64,000 nt of DNA from Luminiphilus sp. (GCA_016779445.1 JADHNP010000001.1:24951-88950), one strand, 5' to 3'. Shown: positions 26,113-36,417, numbered from the stretch's first letter. Made by a program: numbers and translations. The notes: a model not told the origin generated them from the sequence alone.

Positions 26113-27693
26113 TTAAAAAGTCCCCACTGGCTTGGGCACCGCCGGGGGTTCTTCAAAAGTATGGTAAGGAGCCGGTGTCGCCACCGTCCATTCGAGGCCT
26201 TCCGCGCCATCCCATACCTTTTCTTCTGATACCGGTTTACCAGCAACAATGGTGGCAACGACGTTGTAAAGGAACAAGAGCTGAGACGCGCCGTAAATAA
26301 AGGCACCAATAGAGGACATCATGTTGAAATCGGCAAATTGCAGTGCGTAGTCGGGAATACGCCGCGGCATACCCGCAAGCCCGACAAAGTGCTGCGGGAA
26401 AAAAGTGATATTGAAGCCAATAAAGGAGATCCAGAAATGAGTCTTACCCATAGACTCGCTATACATCCGCCCACACCATTTCGGCAACCAATAGTAAATC
26501 GCCGCCGTCATGGAAAAAACGGCACCCGCCACCATCACGTAATGAAAATGGGCGACGACAAAATAAGTATCGTGATACTGAAAATCAGCAGGGGCGATCG
26601 ACAGCATTAGGCCGGTGAAACCACCCAATGTAAATAACACCAGGAAACCGATACAAAAAAGCATTGGCGTCTCAAAGGTGAGCGATCCTCGCCACATTGT
26701 GGTTATCCAGTTAAAAACCTTTACCCCGGTAGGTACCGCGATGAGCATCGTTGCATACATAAAGAACAGCTCTCCCGCCAGAGGCATACCAACCGTGTAC
26801 ATGTGATGCGCCCAGACGATGAATGACAAAAACGCGATAGACGCTGTGGCGTAAACCATTGACGCGTAACCGAAAAGGGGCTTGCGGGAAAACGCAGGAA
26901 TAATCTGGGACACCACGCCAAACGCGGGCAAGATAATGATGTAGACCTCGGGGTGGCCAAAAAACCAGAAAATATGCTGAAACAGCACCGGATCACCCCC
27001 TCCAGCAGCTGAGAAAAAGCTAGTGCCGAAATGGATATCCATCAACATCATGGTGACAGCACCAGCCAGTACCGGCATCACCGCAACGAGTAGAAAGGCG
27101 GTGATCAGCCATGTCCAGACGAACATGGGCATCTTCATATAAGTCATGCCAGGCGCACGCATGTTCATTACCGTGGCGATAATGTTGATCGACCCCATAA
27201 TCGAAGAGACACCAAGAATGTGAATCGCAAAGATAAAGAACGTGACGGAAGGCGCTGCATAAGTAGTAGAAAGCGGCGCATAAAAAGTCCAGCCAAACGC
27301 AGGCGCGCCCCCTTCCATAAACAAGGTCGAGGCCAACATTAAAAACGCAGGTGGGAGAATCCAAAAGCTCCAGTTGTTCATCCGAGGAAGCGCCATATCA
27401 GGCGCCCCAATCATCATCGGTATCAGCCAATTGGCCAAACCAACGAAAGACGGCATGATCGCCCCAAAAACCATGATCAGGCCGTGTAGCGTGGTCATTT
27501 GATTGAAGAAGCCCGGCTCTACCAGTTGCATGCCCGGCTGAAACAATTCGGCCCGGATGACCATCGCGAAGAATCCACCCAACAGGAACATGGCAAAGGA
27601 GAACCACAGATACATCGTACCGATGTCCTTGTGGTTTGTTGTGAACAACCAGCGTGTAACGCCCGTGGCAGGTCCGTGATGATGATCGCCCAT
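26113..27693 (-). CDS. coxA: Cytochrome c oxidase subunit I
   Basis: Catalytic haem-copper subunit that reduces O2 to water and pumps protons. Twelve hydrophobic helices are expected and many are visible; WFFGHPEVYIIILPAFGVVSQI contains the cross-linked His-Tyr pair, HHMYTVGM the CuB histidines, and HDTYFVVAHFHYV the haem ligands. The glutamate in GHPEV is present, as in A1-type aa3 oxidases. AGGAGAG lies just upstream of the ATG. It follows coxB by 14 bp. Confidence 0.98.
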   Translation of the reverse strand: MGDHHHGPATGVTRWLFTTNHKDIGTMYLWFSFAMFLLGGFFAMVIRAELFQPGMQLVEPGFFNQMTTLHGLIMVFGAIMPSFVGLANWLIPMMIGAPDMALPRMNNWSFWILPPAFLMLASTLFMEGGAPAFGWTFYAPLSTTYAAPSVTFFIFAIHILGVSSIMGSINIIATVMNMRAPGMTYMKMPMFVWTWLITAFLLVAVMPVLAGAVTMMLMDIHFGTSFFSAAGGGDPVLFQHIFWFFGHPEVYIIILPAFGVVSQIIPAFSRKPLFGYASMVYATASIAFLSFIVWAHHMYTVGMPLAGELFFMYATMLIAVPTGVKVFNWITTMWRGSLTFETPMLFCIGFLVLFTLGGFTGLMLSIAPADFQYHDTYFVVAHFHYVMVAGAVFSMTAAIYYWLPKWCGRMYSESMGKTHFWISFIGFNITFFPQHFVGLAGMPRRIPDYALQFADFNMMSSIGAFIYGASQLLFLYNVVATIVAGKPVSEEKVWDGAEGLEWTVATPAPYHTFEEPPAVPKPVGTF

Positions 27694-27707
27694 GGGATTC
27701 TCTCCTG

Positions 27708-28820
27708 TTAACCGTTCTTGGTGCCGGCGACGTCACCGGGCTGGACGACATCGCCCGTGTTATTTCCAAAGGCATTACGCTGATAGGTCAGGACAGCGGC
27801 CATATCGACTGCTGTCAACTGATCACCGAATGCCTGCATAGCCGTTCCAGAAACACCATCCGCTACTAGCGCCATATGCGCTGCAATATCTCCGAGCACC
27901 ACCGGGCTACCCGCTATTGCATTGCCCACACCGCCCTCTCCGCCGGCACCGTGACAAACCAGACACGCCGAATCGTAAACACGCTTGCCTTCATCCATCA
28001 GTTCATCCACCGACAGGGTCTGCATGGCCAGCTCGGTTTGTGCCGCAGCGATGCCACGCTTGGCAGCAATCCAGCTGTCGAATTCGTCGCGAGAGACCGC
28101 GTGAACTTCTATCGGCATGAACCCGTGATAAGCGCCACAAAGCTCCGTGCACTGACCCCGGTAGATCCCCTCCTCAGGCACGCGGGTCCAGGCTTCATTA
28201 ATAAAGCCGGGAATAGCGTCGCGTTTTACTGCAATTTCAGGAACCCACCAGGAATGAATCACATCGTTGGCAGTAATGAGAAAGCGCACCTTGGTATGAG
28301 TTGGAATTACGAGAGGCTCATCGACCTCCAGCAAATAGTTCTCGCCTTTACCTTGGGTGTTGTAAATCTCTTCCTGAGGCGTGGCCAGGTTGGAGAAGAA
28401 GACAACAGTCTCCCCGGAGTCATCTAAGTATTCATACTTCCACTTCCACTGATGACCGGTAATCAAGATGTCGAGTTCAGACTCATCATTGTCATAAACG
28501 TCAAGCAGGGTGGATGTCGCCGGAAACGCCATTGCGATCAAAATAAGGAAAGGAATTACCGTCCAAGCGACTTCAACCTGAGTGCTCTCATGAAACTGGG
28601 AAGCTTGGTGCCCCTTAGACTTGCGGTGCGCAAAAATAGAATAGAACATCGCGCCAAACACCAGCACGCCTATACCAACGCAAATCCACATAATGAGCAT
28701 ATGCAATTCAAAGATATTGCCGCCCATCTCGGTTACGCCCGGCGACATATTGATCTGGTTTCCAGCTTCGGCCAGCGGCGCAACTAGAAACCAGGCCGCT
28801 GCTGAAAAAATTCTCCCCAT
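27708..28820 (-). CDS. coxB: Cytochrome c oxidase subunit II with cytochrome c domain
   Basis: Electron-entry subunit. A signal sequence and two membrane helices (about 41-60 and 86-106) lead to the CuA domain with His189, Cys224, Cys228, His232 and Met235 (CTELCGAYHGFM). A C-terminal cytochrome c domain follows with haem site CLVCH (Cys286-Cys289-His290), so this is a caa3-like fusion. The track start 28961 is replaced by the ATG at 28820, preceded by CGGAG; length 370 aa. First gene of the oxidase operon. Confidence 0.96.
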   Translation of the reverse strand: MGRIFSAAAWFLVAPLAEAGNQINMSPGVTEMGGNIFELHMLIMWICVGIGVLVFGAMFYSIFAHRKSKGHQASQFHESTQVEVAWTVIPFLILIAMAFPATSTLLDVYDNDESELDILITGHQWKWKYEYLDDSGETVVFFSNLATPQEEIYNTQGKGENYLLEVDEPLVIPTHTKVRFLITANDVIHSWWVPEIAVKRDAIPGFINEAWTRVPEEGIYRGQCTELCGAYHGFMPIEVHAVSRDEFDSWIAAKRGIAAAQTELAMQTLSVDELMDEGKRVYDSACLVCHGAGGEGGVGNAIAGSPVVLGDIAAHMALVADGVSGTAMQAFGDQLTAVDMAAVLTYQRNAFGNNTGDVVQPGDVAGTKNG

Positions 28821-28845
28821 CTCGTGAGTACTCCGTTTCGTTGGA

Positions 28846-28865
28846 TGGCGCGCAAATCCGCGCCA
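28846..28865 (-). promoter_or_regulatory. Hairpin in the coxB leader
   Basis: A perfect seven-base stem TGGCGCG/CGCGCCA with loop CAAATC lies 25 bases upstream of the coxB ATG, between the putative promoter and the ribosome binding site. It could stabilise the mRNA 5' end or influence initiation. It is far enough from the CGGAG site not to block it directly. Role is inferred only. Confidence 0.45.
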
Positions 28866-28887
28866 CTGACAGGTGAAAAAGCGCGGG

Positions 28888-28893
28888 ATTATA
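28888..28893 (-). promoter_or_regulatory. Putative -10 of the cox operon
   Basis: On the minus strand the sequence CGCTATAATCCCG contains a perfect TATAAT. A good -35 at 16-18 bases upstream is not visible (the region reads CGTAGC or CCGTAG), so an activator or another sigma contact may be needed. Transcription from here would give a leader of about 60 bases that includes the coxB hairpin. Confidence 0.45.
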
Positions 28894-29059
28894 GCGGAAT
28901 TGCTGAAAAAGCTACGGGCATTTGGCCACAACCCGCGTGCGGCGCGTATGTTGCGTGGCAAGAGGTATGAATACTAATGCTTTTCACGAATCCCGAACAT
29001 GAGCACGAGTTATTTTAGACCTGTGGTCCAGGGCAATCTCGCTATCCAATAGTGGCGCT

Positions 29060-29305
29060 TTAGTCCCCTAGGATCTTGATGGTGTCAGCAGCCGTGTCCA
29101 ATCGCCTCGCCGCCGCTCGCGTCACCCGGGTGGATGGCAAATCCGGATTGGCACTTGGCCTACTCTCGGAAAAGTCGCAGGCCACACAGCGCCTGACATC
29201 TTGGCCCATGTCAATCACCATACGGTCCTCAGCCTGACAGTTGGGGCAAGTCGCTCCGGCTATAAACCGCGGTCGCTGATTGGGTTCCGACCCATTATCC
29301 GACAT
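29060..29305 (-). CDS. yheV: YheV-family putative zinc-ribbon protein
   Basis: Small cytoplasmic protein of 81 aa with RFIAGATCPNCQAEDRM and RRCVACDF, two CxxC pairs that would bind one zinc ion, matching the YheV/DUF2387 family. Its biochemical role is unknown. It stands between the cox promoter region and the divergent gamma-carbonic anhydrase. The C-terminal part is polar and probably flexible. Confidence 0.88.
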   Translation of the reverse strand: MSDNGSEPNQRPRFIAGATCPNCQAEDRMVIDMGQDVRRCVACDFSESRPSANPDLPSTRVTRAAARRLDTAADTIKILGD

Positions 29306-29374
29306 ACTATCTCGTCTCTCGCTGATAAAAGCTTGAGTAGTGTAGCAACCTCAATACATCGCTGGAGCACCATT

Positions 29375-29935
29375 TTGTCTGACATCGATTTTAGGGGGGC
29401 CTCGAATATCCGAGCGGTGCTCGGTGTGGCGCCCAGGCTGGGTGATCGGGTCATGGTTGACCCAACGGCGGTGGTTATGGGCGACGTTCATCTGGGTGAT
29501 GACTCCAGCGTTTGGCCCCATGCGGCAATGCGGGGTGATGTTCAAATTATTCGCATCGGCGCGAGAACCAATATTCAAGACGGTTCGGTTTTGCACGTTA
29601 CCCATGACGGACCTTACAACCCGGGAGGCTTTCCGCTCAGCATCGGCGATGACGTCACAATTGGTCACCGCGCGCTTCTCCATGGCTGCACTGTTGGTGA
29701 CAGGGTATTGGTGGGCATGGGCGCTATCGTGATGGACGCCGTTACGGTCGAGTCCGAGGTGATCATCGCCGCCGGCGCTCTGATCACTCCGGGCAAACGG
29801 CTTCTGAGCGGTTTCCTTTACGGAGGCAGCCCAGCAAAAGAGATGCGGCCGCTAACCGAGGAAGAACGGGAGTTTTTGCCCTATAGTGCGGCCGGCTATG
29901 TATCACTTAAAAACCGCTATCTCGCCACCCAATAG
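29375..29935 (+). CDS. Gamma-class carbonic anhydrase-like protein
   Basis: Left-handed beta-helix protein of the YrdA/gamma-carbonic anhydrase family (186 aa). Hexapeptide repeats run through the protein, and candidate Zn ligands His74/His77, His98 and His103 (HVTH, then HRALLH) fit the family. The track start at 29201 lies within yheV on the other strand; the TTG at 29375 has TGGAG eight bases upstream and places the first residues as MSDIDFRG. CO2 hydration is likely but many members are inactive or of unknown substrate. Confidence 0.88.
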   Translation: MSDIDFRGASNIRAVLGVAPRLGDRVMVDPTAVVMGDVHLGDDSSVWPHAAMRGDVQIIRIGARTNIQDGSVLHVTHDGPYNPGGFPLSIGDDVTIGHRALLHGCTVGDRVLVGMGAIVMDAVTVESEVIIAAGALITPGKRLLSGFLYGGSPAKEMRPLTEEEREFLPYSAAGYVSLKNRYLATQ

Positions 29936-29943
29936 TGAGCCAG

Positions 29944-30777
29944 CTAAACCGCTCGCAGGGACGATAAAACGGTTTGTGTGTCTGGATATTCTCCAAGCCA
30001 TAAAAAGTAACTCTCAGCCGCCTGCTCAACCAACATACCCAAACCATCCCGCGCGTCACGGGCGCCTTGGCTGGCGGACCATGCCAAAAACGGCGCCGCC
30101 GCGCCGCCATACGCCATGTCGTAACAAACACATCCCTCAGCCAAGGCGACAGAATCGGGCAACGCAGGCAAGCCTCCGGACAGACCTGTACTTGTGCCAT
30201 TAATAATCACATCCCACATCATGGTATCGGCTGTTTCGTACCCGCCACCACAAACCGGAATAACGCTCCCGGACCAGTCGGCGGCTAGTGCCTCTGCGCG
30301 ACTGGCCGTGCGATTGACCACATAAATCGTCGAGGGCTGTTCCGACAATAAAGCGGACATAACACCCTTCACTGCACCACCCGCACCCAAAATCAAAATA
30401 CGTGCACCGCGCAAAGACCAATCCGCATTCGTCACCATATCGGTCACAAGGCCTTTCCCATCAGTGTTATCTGCAAACAATCGACCGTCTTGATCAAAAG
30501 TGAGAAAGTTAGCGGCACCCGCCAAATTTGCTCGCTCAGACGCTACTTGTGCCAGCTGGTAAGCACGGGTTTTAAAGGGCAGCGTTACGTTCAAGCCACG
30601 ACCCTCGCGTTTAAAAAAATCTCCAACCCAGGGTTCGAAGGTCTCAGGATCAACCTGCTCAGCGCGGTAATCAATCGTTCGGCCCGTTTGTCCCGCAAAC
30701 GCGGCGTGAATACGTGGCGATAAACTGTGCTCAATGGGACTGCCCACCACCGCGAATCGACCCGTGATCCTGTCCAT
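29944..30777 (-). CDS. aroE: Shikimate dehydrogenase
   Basis: NADPH-dependent reduction of 3-dehydroshikimate to shikimate in aromatic amino-acid synthesis. SPIEHSLSPRIHAAF binds substrate, NVTLPFK has the catalytic lysine, DNTDGKG the aspartate, and GAGGAVKGVMSALL the cofactor loop. The ATG at 30777 has GAGGAAGG upstream, better than the GTG at 30783; length 277 aa. Last gene of lysM-dprA-tsaC-hemF-aroE; its end is eight bases from the convergent gamma-carbonic anhydrase. Confidence 0.96.
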   Translation of the reverse strand: MDRITGRFAVVGSPIEHSLSPRIHAAFAGQTGRTIDYRAEQVDPETFEPWVGDFFKREGRGLNVTLPFKTRAYQLAQVASERANLAGAANFLTFDQDGRLFADNTDGKGLVTDMVTNADWSLRGARILILGAGGAVKGVMSALLSEQPSTIYVVNRTASRAEALAADWSGSVIPVCGGGYETADTMMWDVIINGTSTGLSGGLPALPDSVALAEGCVCYDMAYGGAAAPFLAWSASQGARDARDGLGMLVEQAAESYFLWLGEYPDTQTVLSSLRAV

Positions 30778-30853
30778 AAGCACCTTCCTCAGGCCCTGTT
30801 ACCTTCAACCCCGATTGGGCTGCCCTTTGTCCATTGACGGCCCAAAAATGACA

Positions 30854-31765
<912 letters not shown>

Positions 31766-31786
31766 TTAGTTCTCCTTAAAATAACT

Positions 31787-32377
31787 TCACGCCCGCAAAA
31801 TCGAGCCATCCCCCACGCGACGTATTGTTGACGCTTTGCCTTGAGGGTCAAGCGCCCCCGGCATCGCTGGTAGCCGGGGACCAAAATAACGGCGTAACTG
31901 CCATACCGCATGTGGTGGGGATAATCCGGCAGGGTTAGCGCTGGTCGACACTAACGGCCCGTCAAAAGCGAGACACAATGCTTTCAGCGCTGGAGCGGAC
32001 GTAACCCGAATTGCCACCTCATCACTGTCGCCGGTTATCCAGTGAGGAAAGCAGCTGCGATGAGGCACTAACCAGGTATTGGGGCCAGGCCAGGAATCCA
32101 AGATCGCGCCCCGCGCACTGCTTGGCAAAGGGTCAAGCAGCGCAGAAAAAATGTCGGCTGACGCCGCTACGACAATCAGGCCTTTGCTGATCTCGCGACC
32201 CTTCATCTGCAGGACATCGAGGACAGCTTCTTCGTTAAAAGGATCGCAACTCAGGCCCCAAACCCCCTCTGCCGGACAAGCCACCACGGCACCGGCTCGC
32301 AACCGCGCTGCTATAACAGGAGCCCGCCAGCTAGCAGAATAAATTGCTGTTAAATATCGATTCACTTTACAGATCAT
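31787..32377 (-). CDS. tsaC: Threonylcarbamoyl-AMP synthase
   Basis: YrdC/Sua5-domain enzyme that makes threonylcarbamoyl-AMP from threonine, bicarbonate and ATP for the t6A37 modification of tRNA. VVACPAEGVWGLSCDPFNEEAV is the nucleotide-binding start of the fold and STSANPAG the later conserved loop. 196 aa corresponds to the short TsaC type without a Sua5 C-terminal domain. The ATG at 32377 has no clear ribosome binding site; coupling to upstream dprA (54-bp gap) is possible. Confidence 0.93.
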   Translation of the reverse strand: MICKVNRYLTAIYSASWRAPVIAARLRAGAVVACPAEGVWGLSCDPFNEEAVLDVLQMKGREISKGLIVVAASADIFSALLDPLPSSARGAILDSWPGPNTWLVPHRSCFPHWITGDSDEVAIRVTSAPALKALCLAFDGPLVSTSANPAGLSPPHAVWQLRRYFGPRLPAMPGALDPQGKASTIRRVGDGSILRA

Positions 32378-32431
32378 TGGCGTTAAAACGATACCTTACC
32401 GCACGCGGCGACTCTGGAGCCAACCCAATAA

Positions 32432-33538
32432 CTAGCGAGAAGTTTGATAACCGGCAGAGGTTTTCCTGATACAACCGGACACCTCCAGAGATGCCAAGCA
32501 AGAGAGGCAGCGCTCCAGCTCCCAGCCGAGATGACCTGCCAGTATCTCGGGCTGAACAGGGCGCCGCCCCATCAACATCAGGATATCTCGTTGATCGGGG
32601 TCTTCAGCAACATCCGGCGAGAGGGGCAATAGCGGAGCGCGCTCGGGCAAATCCAGATTATGTGCACCCAAATAGCCGTAAAACGCCTCAACCGAAGTCA
32701 TTAATATCGCCCCATCATCCAGAAGGTATCGACAGCCCGATCCCTCAGGGTGGTAAACAGACCACGGCAATGCCAATACATCCCGGCCCTGATCCGCCGC
32801 AGCTGAAGCAGTGAGCAAAGTGCCGCTAGGACGACCGGCTTCCACCACTAAAGTAGCCGGACTGAATCCGGATAGCGTGCGGTTGCGTCGATAAAAATGG
32901 TGTTTGCGGGGAGGCGTATTCATTGGGAATTCACTAACCAGTGCGCCCGACTGCCTGATCCGGTCGGCGAGATGCCGATGCCGGGCAGGATAGATTGTAT
33001 TCAGGCCTGAGGGCAGTATCGCGACCGTCTTGCCCCCCACTGCCAGAGCAGATTGATGCGCAAGCCCATCAATACCCAACGCCAAACCGCTCACCACCGT
33101 GCGTCCCGCTCGGGTTGCGGCGGCGGTAAACTCTGCTGCAGCGCGCTTACCATCGAGAGAAGGTTTGCGGGTGCCCACAATCGATAGCATATCAGCCTGC
33201 AAAACCTCGAGATCGCCGTGGACAAACAGAAACGGCGGTCGGTCCTCGCATTCAAAGAGCAGAGGAGGATATTCCGGATGGTGAGCGGCAACGAGGTTCA
33301 GCGGCGCTTGCTGCACTAGAGGCGTCAGCGCGTCACAGGCTTTGGCGCACTCAATTTTTTGCTGCAGGGATTCGGCACCAAGGGTTCGCGCCTCATCAGG
33401 TGAACACTCAAGAAGCGATGTAGGTGAAGGAAAGCGTTGTAGTAGCGCAGCCAGCCACCGAGCGCCTGAGTAAACCCCGTTGCTGAGCGCAAGCCATTGC
33501 GCATCTGCGACGGCATCAAAGCCGAATTGGTGTGCCAT
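32432..33538 (-). CDS. dprA: DNA-processing protein DprA
   Basis: Rossmann-like protein that loads RecA onto single-stranded DNA taken up in transformation. Motifs include VGTRKPSLDGKRAA, VSGLALGIDGLAHQSAL and ILPSGLNTIYPARHRHLA, with GTLLTASAAADQGRDVLALP; a C-terminal winged-helix-like segment follows. 368 aa is normal. Present in many bacteria whether or not they are naturally competent. Part of the lysM-dprA-tsaC-hemF-aroE operon. Confidence 0.95.
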   Translation of the reverse strand: MAHQFGFDAVADAQWLALSNGVYSGARWLAALLQRFPSPTSLLECSPDEARTLGAESLQQKIECAKACDALTPLVQQAPLNLVAAHHPEYPPLLFECEDRPPFLFVHGDLEVLQADMLSIVGTRKPSLDGKRAAAEFTAAATRAGRTVVSGLALGIDGLAHQSALAVGGKTVAILPSGLNTIYPARHRHLADRIRQSGALVSEFPMNTPPRKHHFYRRNRTLSGFSPATLVVEAGRPSGTLLTASAAADQGRDVLALPWSVYHPEGSGCRYLLDDGAILMTSVEAFYGYLGAHNLDLPERAPLLPLSPDVAEDPDQRDILMLMGRRPVQPEILAGHLGWELERCLSCLASLEVSGCIRKTSAGYQTSR

Positions 33539-33649
33539 CGCTTATCCTTGAGCCTCCCCTCTAGGTCAAACAACTAATATGACTGCAAGCACGAGCAGAA
33601 AAGCTCGCCGCCATGGCAGGGCAGATAAAGAGATGCGATCAATACCTCC

Positions 33650-34798
33650 TCACGGGTTGACGACTTTATCTCCCACCGCCATCGCCCTCTTGGCTTCCAG
33701 CACTAGCCCAAAGCTCGCCCGCTCATAAACCGCAAATACCAATAAAACGCCCGCACGTATATCGGGTAAGCGAACCATACCCCCCGCAACCGGCTCCTCA
33801 ACCAATGGCCCCGTTTGGTGGATCGCCAGAACATCACCCACTCGGAGCGCTTCCCGCTCTCCCAGATTGATCACCACAATATCCATAGGGCCGATCTGTG
33901 TCAGACCATCCGCCACTGCAATCAAAAAACCCTTCTCGATATTCCCCTGCGGAGCCTGGGGCAGGAAACCTACCCCAAGGTCAGTCTCACCGAAGGGTTG
34001 CAACCGATCTCCGACGCGAATTTCCTGGCGCATATGAGTCACCGTCATTGGCGTCAACTCATTATCACCCTGCGAACGTCGCTGTCTGGCCTCACCAACC
34101 TCCAATACAAAAGTACCAAGGTGCTCCCCTGTCACTGGATCCTCAAGCGCCGTTACAGGGCGTATCAATCGATAATCGAGCTCTTCGGACGCCGACCCCA
34201 TGGTAAAGATTGTGTCGCCGACCCCGCTCATCAGCCGACCCGAATCACCCGACACCACATAGGGAGAGGCATCCAGTACTTCGGGTTTAACGACACTGTG
34301 ATTGCGCAAAAAGGGTGCAATCTGTTCGCGAGGAATCATCGGTATTGCTAATTCATAAGGGCTCGCTCGAAGTCCGGGGGTCAACTTGATATCAGCCTGA
34401 GCCTGTTGAGTTAGCTGTGGACTGCCATCCTTCCAAAAAAGGCGCAAAACATCTCCAGGAAAAATCAGCTGCGGATTTTCTACTTGGGGATTCTCTGCCC
34501 ATAGCGCCTGCCATCGCCACGGATCACGAAGATACAAAGCTGCGATATCCCACAAGGTATCATCAGGTTTCACGAGGTAAGTCAGCGGCACTTCAGGGTT
34601 GAGTGCGAGTGACGGCTGGGCTTGCGCAATGACCGCAGCAGGAGCCAAAGCGGACACCAGCCAGACGGCAAGCCAAGCGAAACAAACACCTCGCCAAGTC
34701 TCGGCGGCTCCAACTTTTGTGTTCCCGCGAGCAGTCTTGCGCTTGAACCCTTTGCTCTTTTCCAAGGTATTCACTCCTTTGTTTACCTCCGCCAGCAT
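33650..34798 (-). CDS. LysM-domain exported protein
   Basis: Probably a periplasmic peptidoglycan-binding protein. After a basic N-terminus and a hydrophobic stretch (VCFAWLAVWLVSALAPAAVIAQA) comes a LysM domain (YLVKPDDTLWDIAALYLRDPWRWQALWAENPQ...PGDVLRLF). The remaining 280 residues have no motif I recognise apart from repeated IRVGDRLQPF/LRVGDVLAIHQ-like segments. Two starts are possible: ATG 34798 with GAGGGG upstream, or TTG 34765 with AAAGGAG upstream. First gene of the dprA operon and divergent from def, a common arrangement. Confidence 0.9.
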   Translation of the reverse strand: MLAEVNKGVNTLEKSKGFKRKTARGNTKVGAAETWRGVCFAWLAVWLVSALAPAAVIAQAQPSLALNPEVPLTYLVKPDDTLWDIAALYLRDPWRWQALWAENPQVENPQLIFPGDVLRLFWKDGSPQLTQQAQADIKLTPGLRASPYELAIPMIPREQIAPFLRNHSVVKPEVLDASPYVVSGDSGRLMSGVGDTIFTMGSASEELDYRLIRPVTALEDPVTGEHLGTFVLEVGEARQRRSQGDNELTPMTVTHMRQEIRVGDRLQPFGETDLGVGFLPQAPQGNIEKGFLIAVADGLTQIGPMDIVVINLGEREALRVGDVLAIHQTGPLVEEPVAGGMVRLPDIRAGVLLVFAVYERASFGLVLEAKRAMAVGDKVVNP

Positions 34799-34850
34799 CG
34801 GCGCCCCTCAAAACCATTTGAGCGCGGTCCATCGCGCTAAAGCATCAAGG

Positions 34851-34856
34851 TATAAT
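34851..34856 (+). promoter_or_regulatory. Putative -10 for the def operon
   Basis: TATAAT occurs on the + strand in the 146-bp divergent gap, 89 bases before the def ATG. No good -35 is found at normal spacing; TTGAGC at 34818-34823 is too far away. Assigned on the hexamer and position alone. Confidence 0.4.
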
Positions 34857-34944
34857 CAGAGTGTGGGGGGGCGCTGAGGACACGGCAAGACCAAATCCGA
34901 ACACTTTTCCCCGTTTTAAATCAGCTTCCAGAGCGGACTTTGGC

Positions 34945-35451
34945 ATGGCTTTACTTTCGATTCTCGAATTTCCGGACCCTCGCTTGCGCACCCGCGCTGT
35001 CGCAGTGACCCAGGTTGACTCTCGCATCCAACAGCTAGTCGATGACATGTTTGAAACCATGTATGCAGCGCCTGGTATCGGATTGGCCGCAAGTCAGGTT
35101 GATGTCCACCGGCGGGTTATCGTCATCGATATCACAGAAGACCACTCGAATCCGCGTGTTTTCATCAACCCCGAGATATCCATTATTGACGACACACTGG
35201 GCCGATATGACGAGGGTTGCCTGTCTGTTCCGGGTTTTTATGAAACTGTCGAAAGACCGTCGCTCATTGAGGTCACCGCAATGGATCGCGATGGGGCCAT
35301 TTTTACAGAACAGCTGGATGGACTCATGAGCATTTGCTTACAACACGAGATCGATCATCTGGAAGGCAAGCTATTTGTCGATTATTTATCACCCCTCAAA
35401 CGACAGCGCATTCGTAGCAAGTTAGTTAAAGATCAAAAGCACCGAGACTAA
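34945..35451 (+). CDS. def: Peptide deformylase
   Basis: Removes the formyl group from nascent protein N-termini. The three metal-site motifs are present: [16 protein letters not shown] and QHEIDHLEG (HExxH). The track start at 34861 adds 28 unlikely residues; the ATG at 34945 gives [15 protein letters not shown], the usual beginning, and 168 aa. It is followed directly by fmt, a classic pair that adds and removes the formyl group. Confidence 0.97.
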   Translation: MALLSILEFPDPRLRTRAVAVTQVDSRIQQLVDDMFETMYAAPGIGLAASQVDVHRRVIVIDITEDHSNPRVFINPEISIIDDTLGRYDEGCLSVPGFYETVERPSLIEVTAMDRDGAIFTEQLDGLMSICLQHEIDHLEGKLFVDYLSPLKRQRIRSKLVKDQKHRD

Positions 35452-35454
35452 TTG

Positions 35455-36417
35455 ATGTCCCGCCCCCTGAATATTGTCTTTGCAGGCACACCTGTATTTG
35501 CAGCGAAGCATCTTGAGATGCTGCACCAAGGCCCGCATTCAGTTGTAGCCGTATTGACTCAGCCCGACCGGCCAGCCGGCCGAGGCAAACGATTACAACC
35601 CTCCGCTGTAAAGACGCTGGCGCTGGAAGCGGGCTTAACCGTATTACAACCCGAAACACTGAAGCACCCTGATGCAGCACGATCCCTCTCGGCCCTTGGC
35701 GCTGATCTGATAGTCGTCGTCGCCTATGGGCTCATTCTTCCAGGAGAAATTCTTGCCATTCCTCGATTGGGCTGCATTAACGTGCACGCTTCACTGCTCC
35801 CCAGGTGGCGCGGCGCGGCGCCGATACAGCGGGCCATCGAAGCGGGTGATGCAGAAACCGGCGTCAGCGTCATGACGATGGAAGCGGGTCTCGATACAGG
35901 TCCTGTTCTCATGACACGGCGACTACCGATTACACCAGCGCACACCGCCGGATCCTTACAGTCAGCGCTCGCAGAACTGGGGGCTGCTGCACTGCTCGAA
36001 ACGCTGGAGGATGTCGACCGTTTTTTAGGTTCAGCCACATCTCAAGATCACACTCAGGCAAGTTATGCCAACAAAATTGAGAAGAAGGAAGCGCTCATTG
36101 ATTGGGCTGACAGTGCACAGAATATCGCGCGCCGCATCAGGGCATTTTACCCAGCGCCATGCTGCTTCACCTTCCTCGGTAGCGATCGAATGAAGATAGC
36201 GAATGCTTCACCATCAGAAGCCCCACATCAATCCGCTGCGGGAGCCATCGTCGCGACCGGCAATGACGGGATTCGGGTCGCCTGTGGCGAGGGAATGCTT
36301 GTCATCACCGAAGCACAAATGCCTGGAGCGAAACCACAGTCAGCGGCGACGCTGCTCAATGGCTACAGAACACGACTGATGCCGGGGTGTCTCTTCTCAT
36401 CGGTCATCGAGGGCTAA
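35455..36417 (+). CDS. fmt: Methionyl-tRNA formyltransferase
   Basis: Formylates Met-tRNA for translation initiation using 10-formyl-THF. The N-terminal domain has AGTPVFAAKHLEML, the catalytic HASLLPRWRGAAPIQRAI and SVMTMEAGLDTGPVL; the C-terminal tRNA-binding domain follows. The ATG at 35455, three bases after the def stop, is chosen over the TTG at 35452; 320 aa. It sits in def-fmt-rsmB. Confidence 0.97.
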   Translation: MSRPLNIVFAGTPVFAAKHLEMLHQGPHSVVAVLTQPDRPAGRGKRLQPSAVKTLALEAGLTVLQPETLKHPDAARSLSALGADLIVVVAYGLILPGEILAIPRLGCINVHASLLPRWRGAAPIQRAIEAGDAETGVSVMTMEAGLDTGPVLMTRRLPITPAHTAGSLQSALAELGAAALLETLEDVDRFLGSATSQDHTQASYANKIEKKEALIDWADSAQNIARRIRAFYPAPCCFTFLGSDRMKIANASPSEAPHQSAAGAIVATGNDGIRVACGEGMLVITEAQMPGAKPQSAATLLNGYRTRLMPGCLFSSVIEG

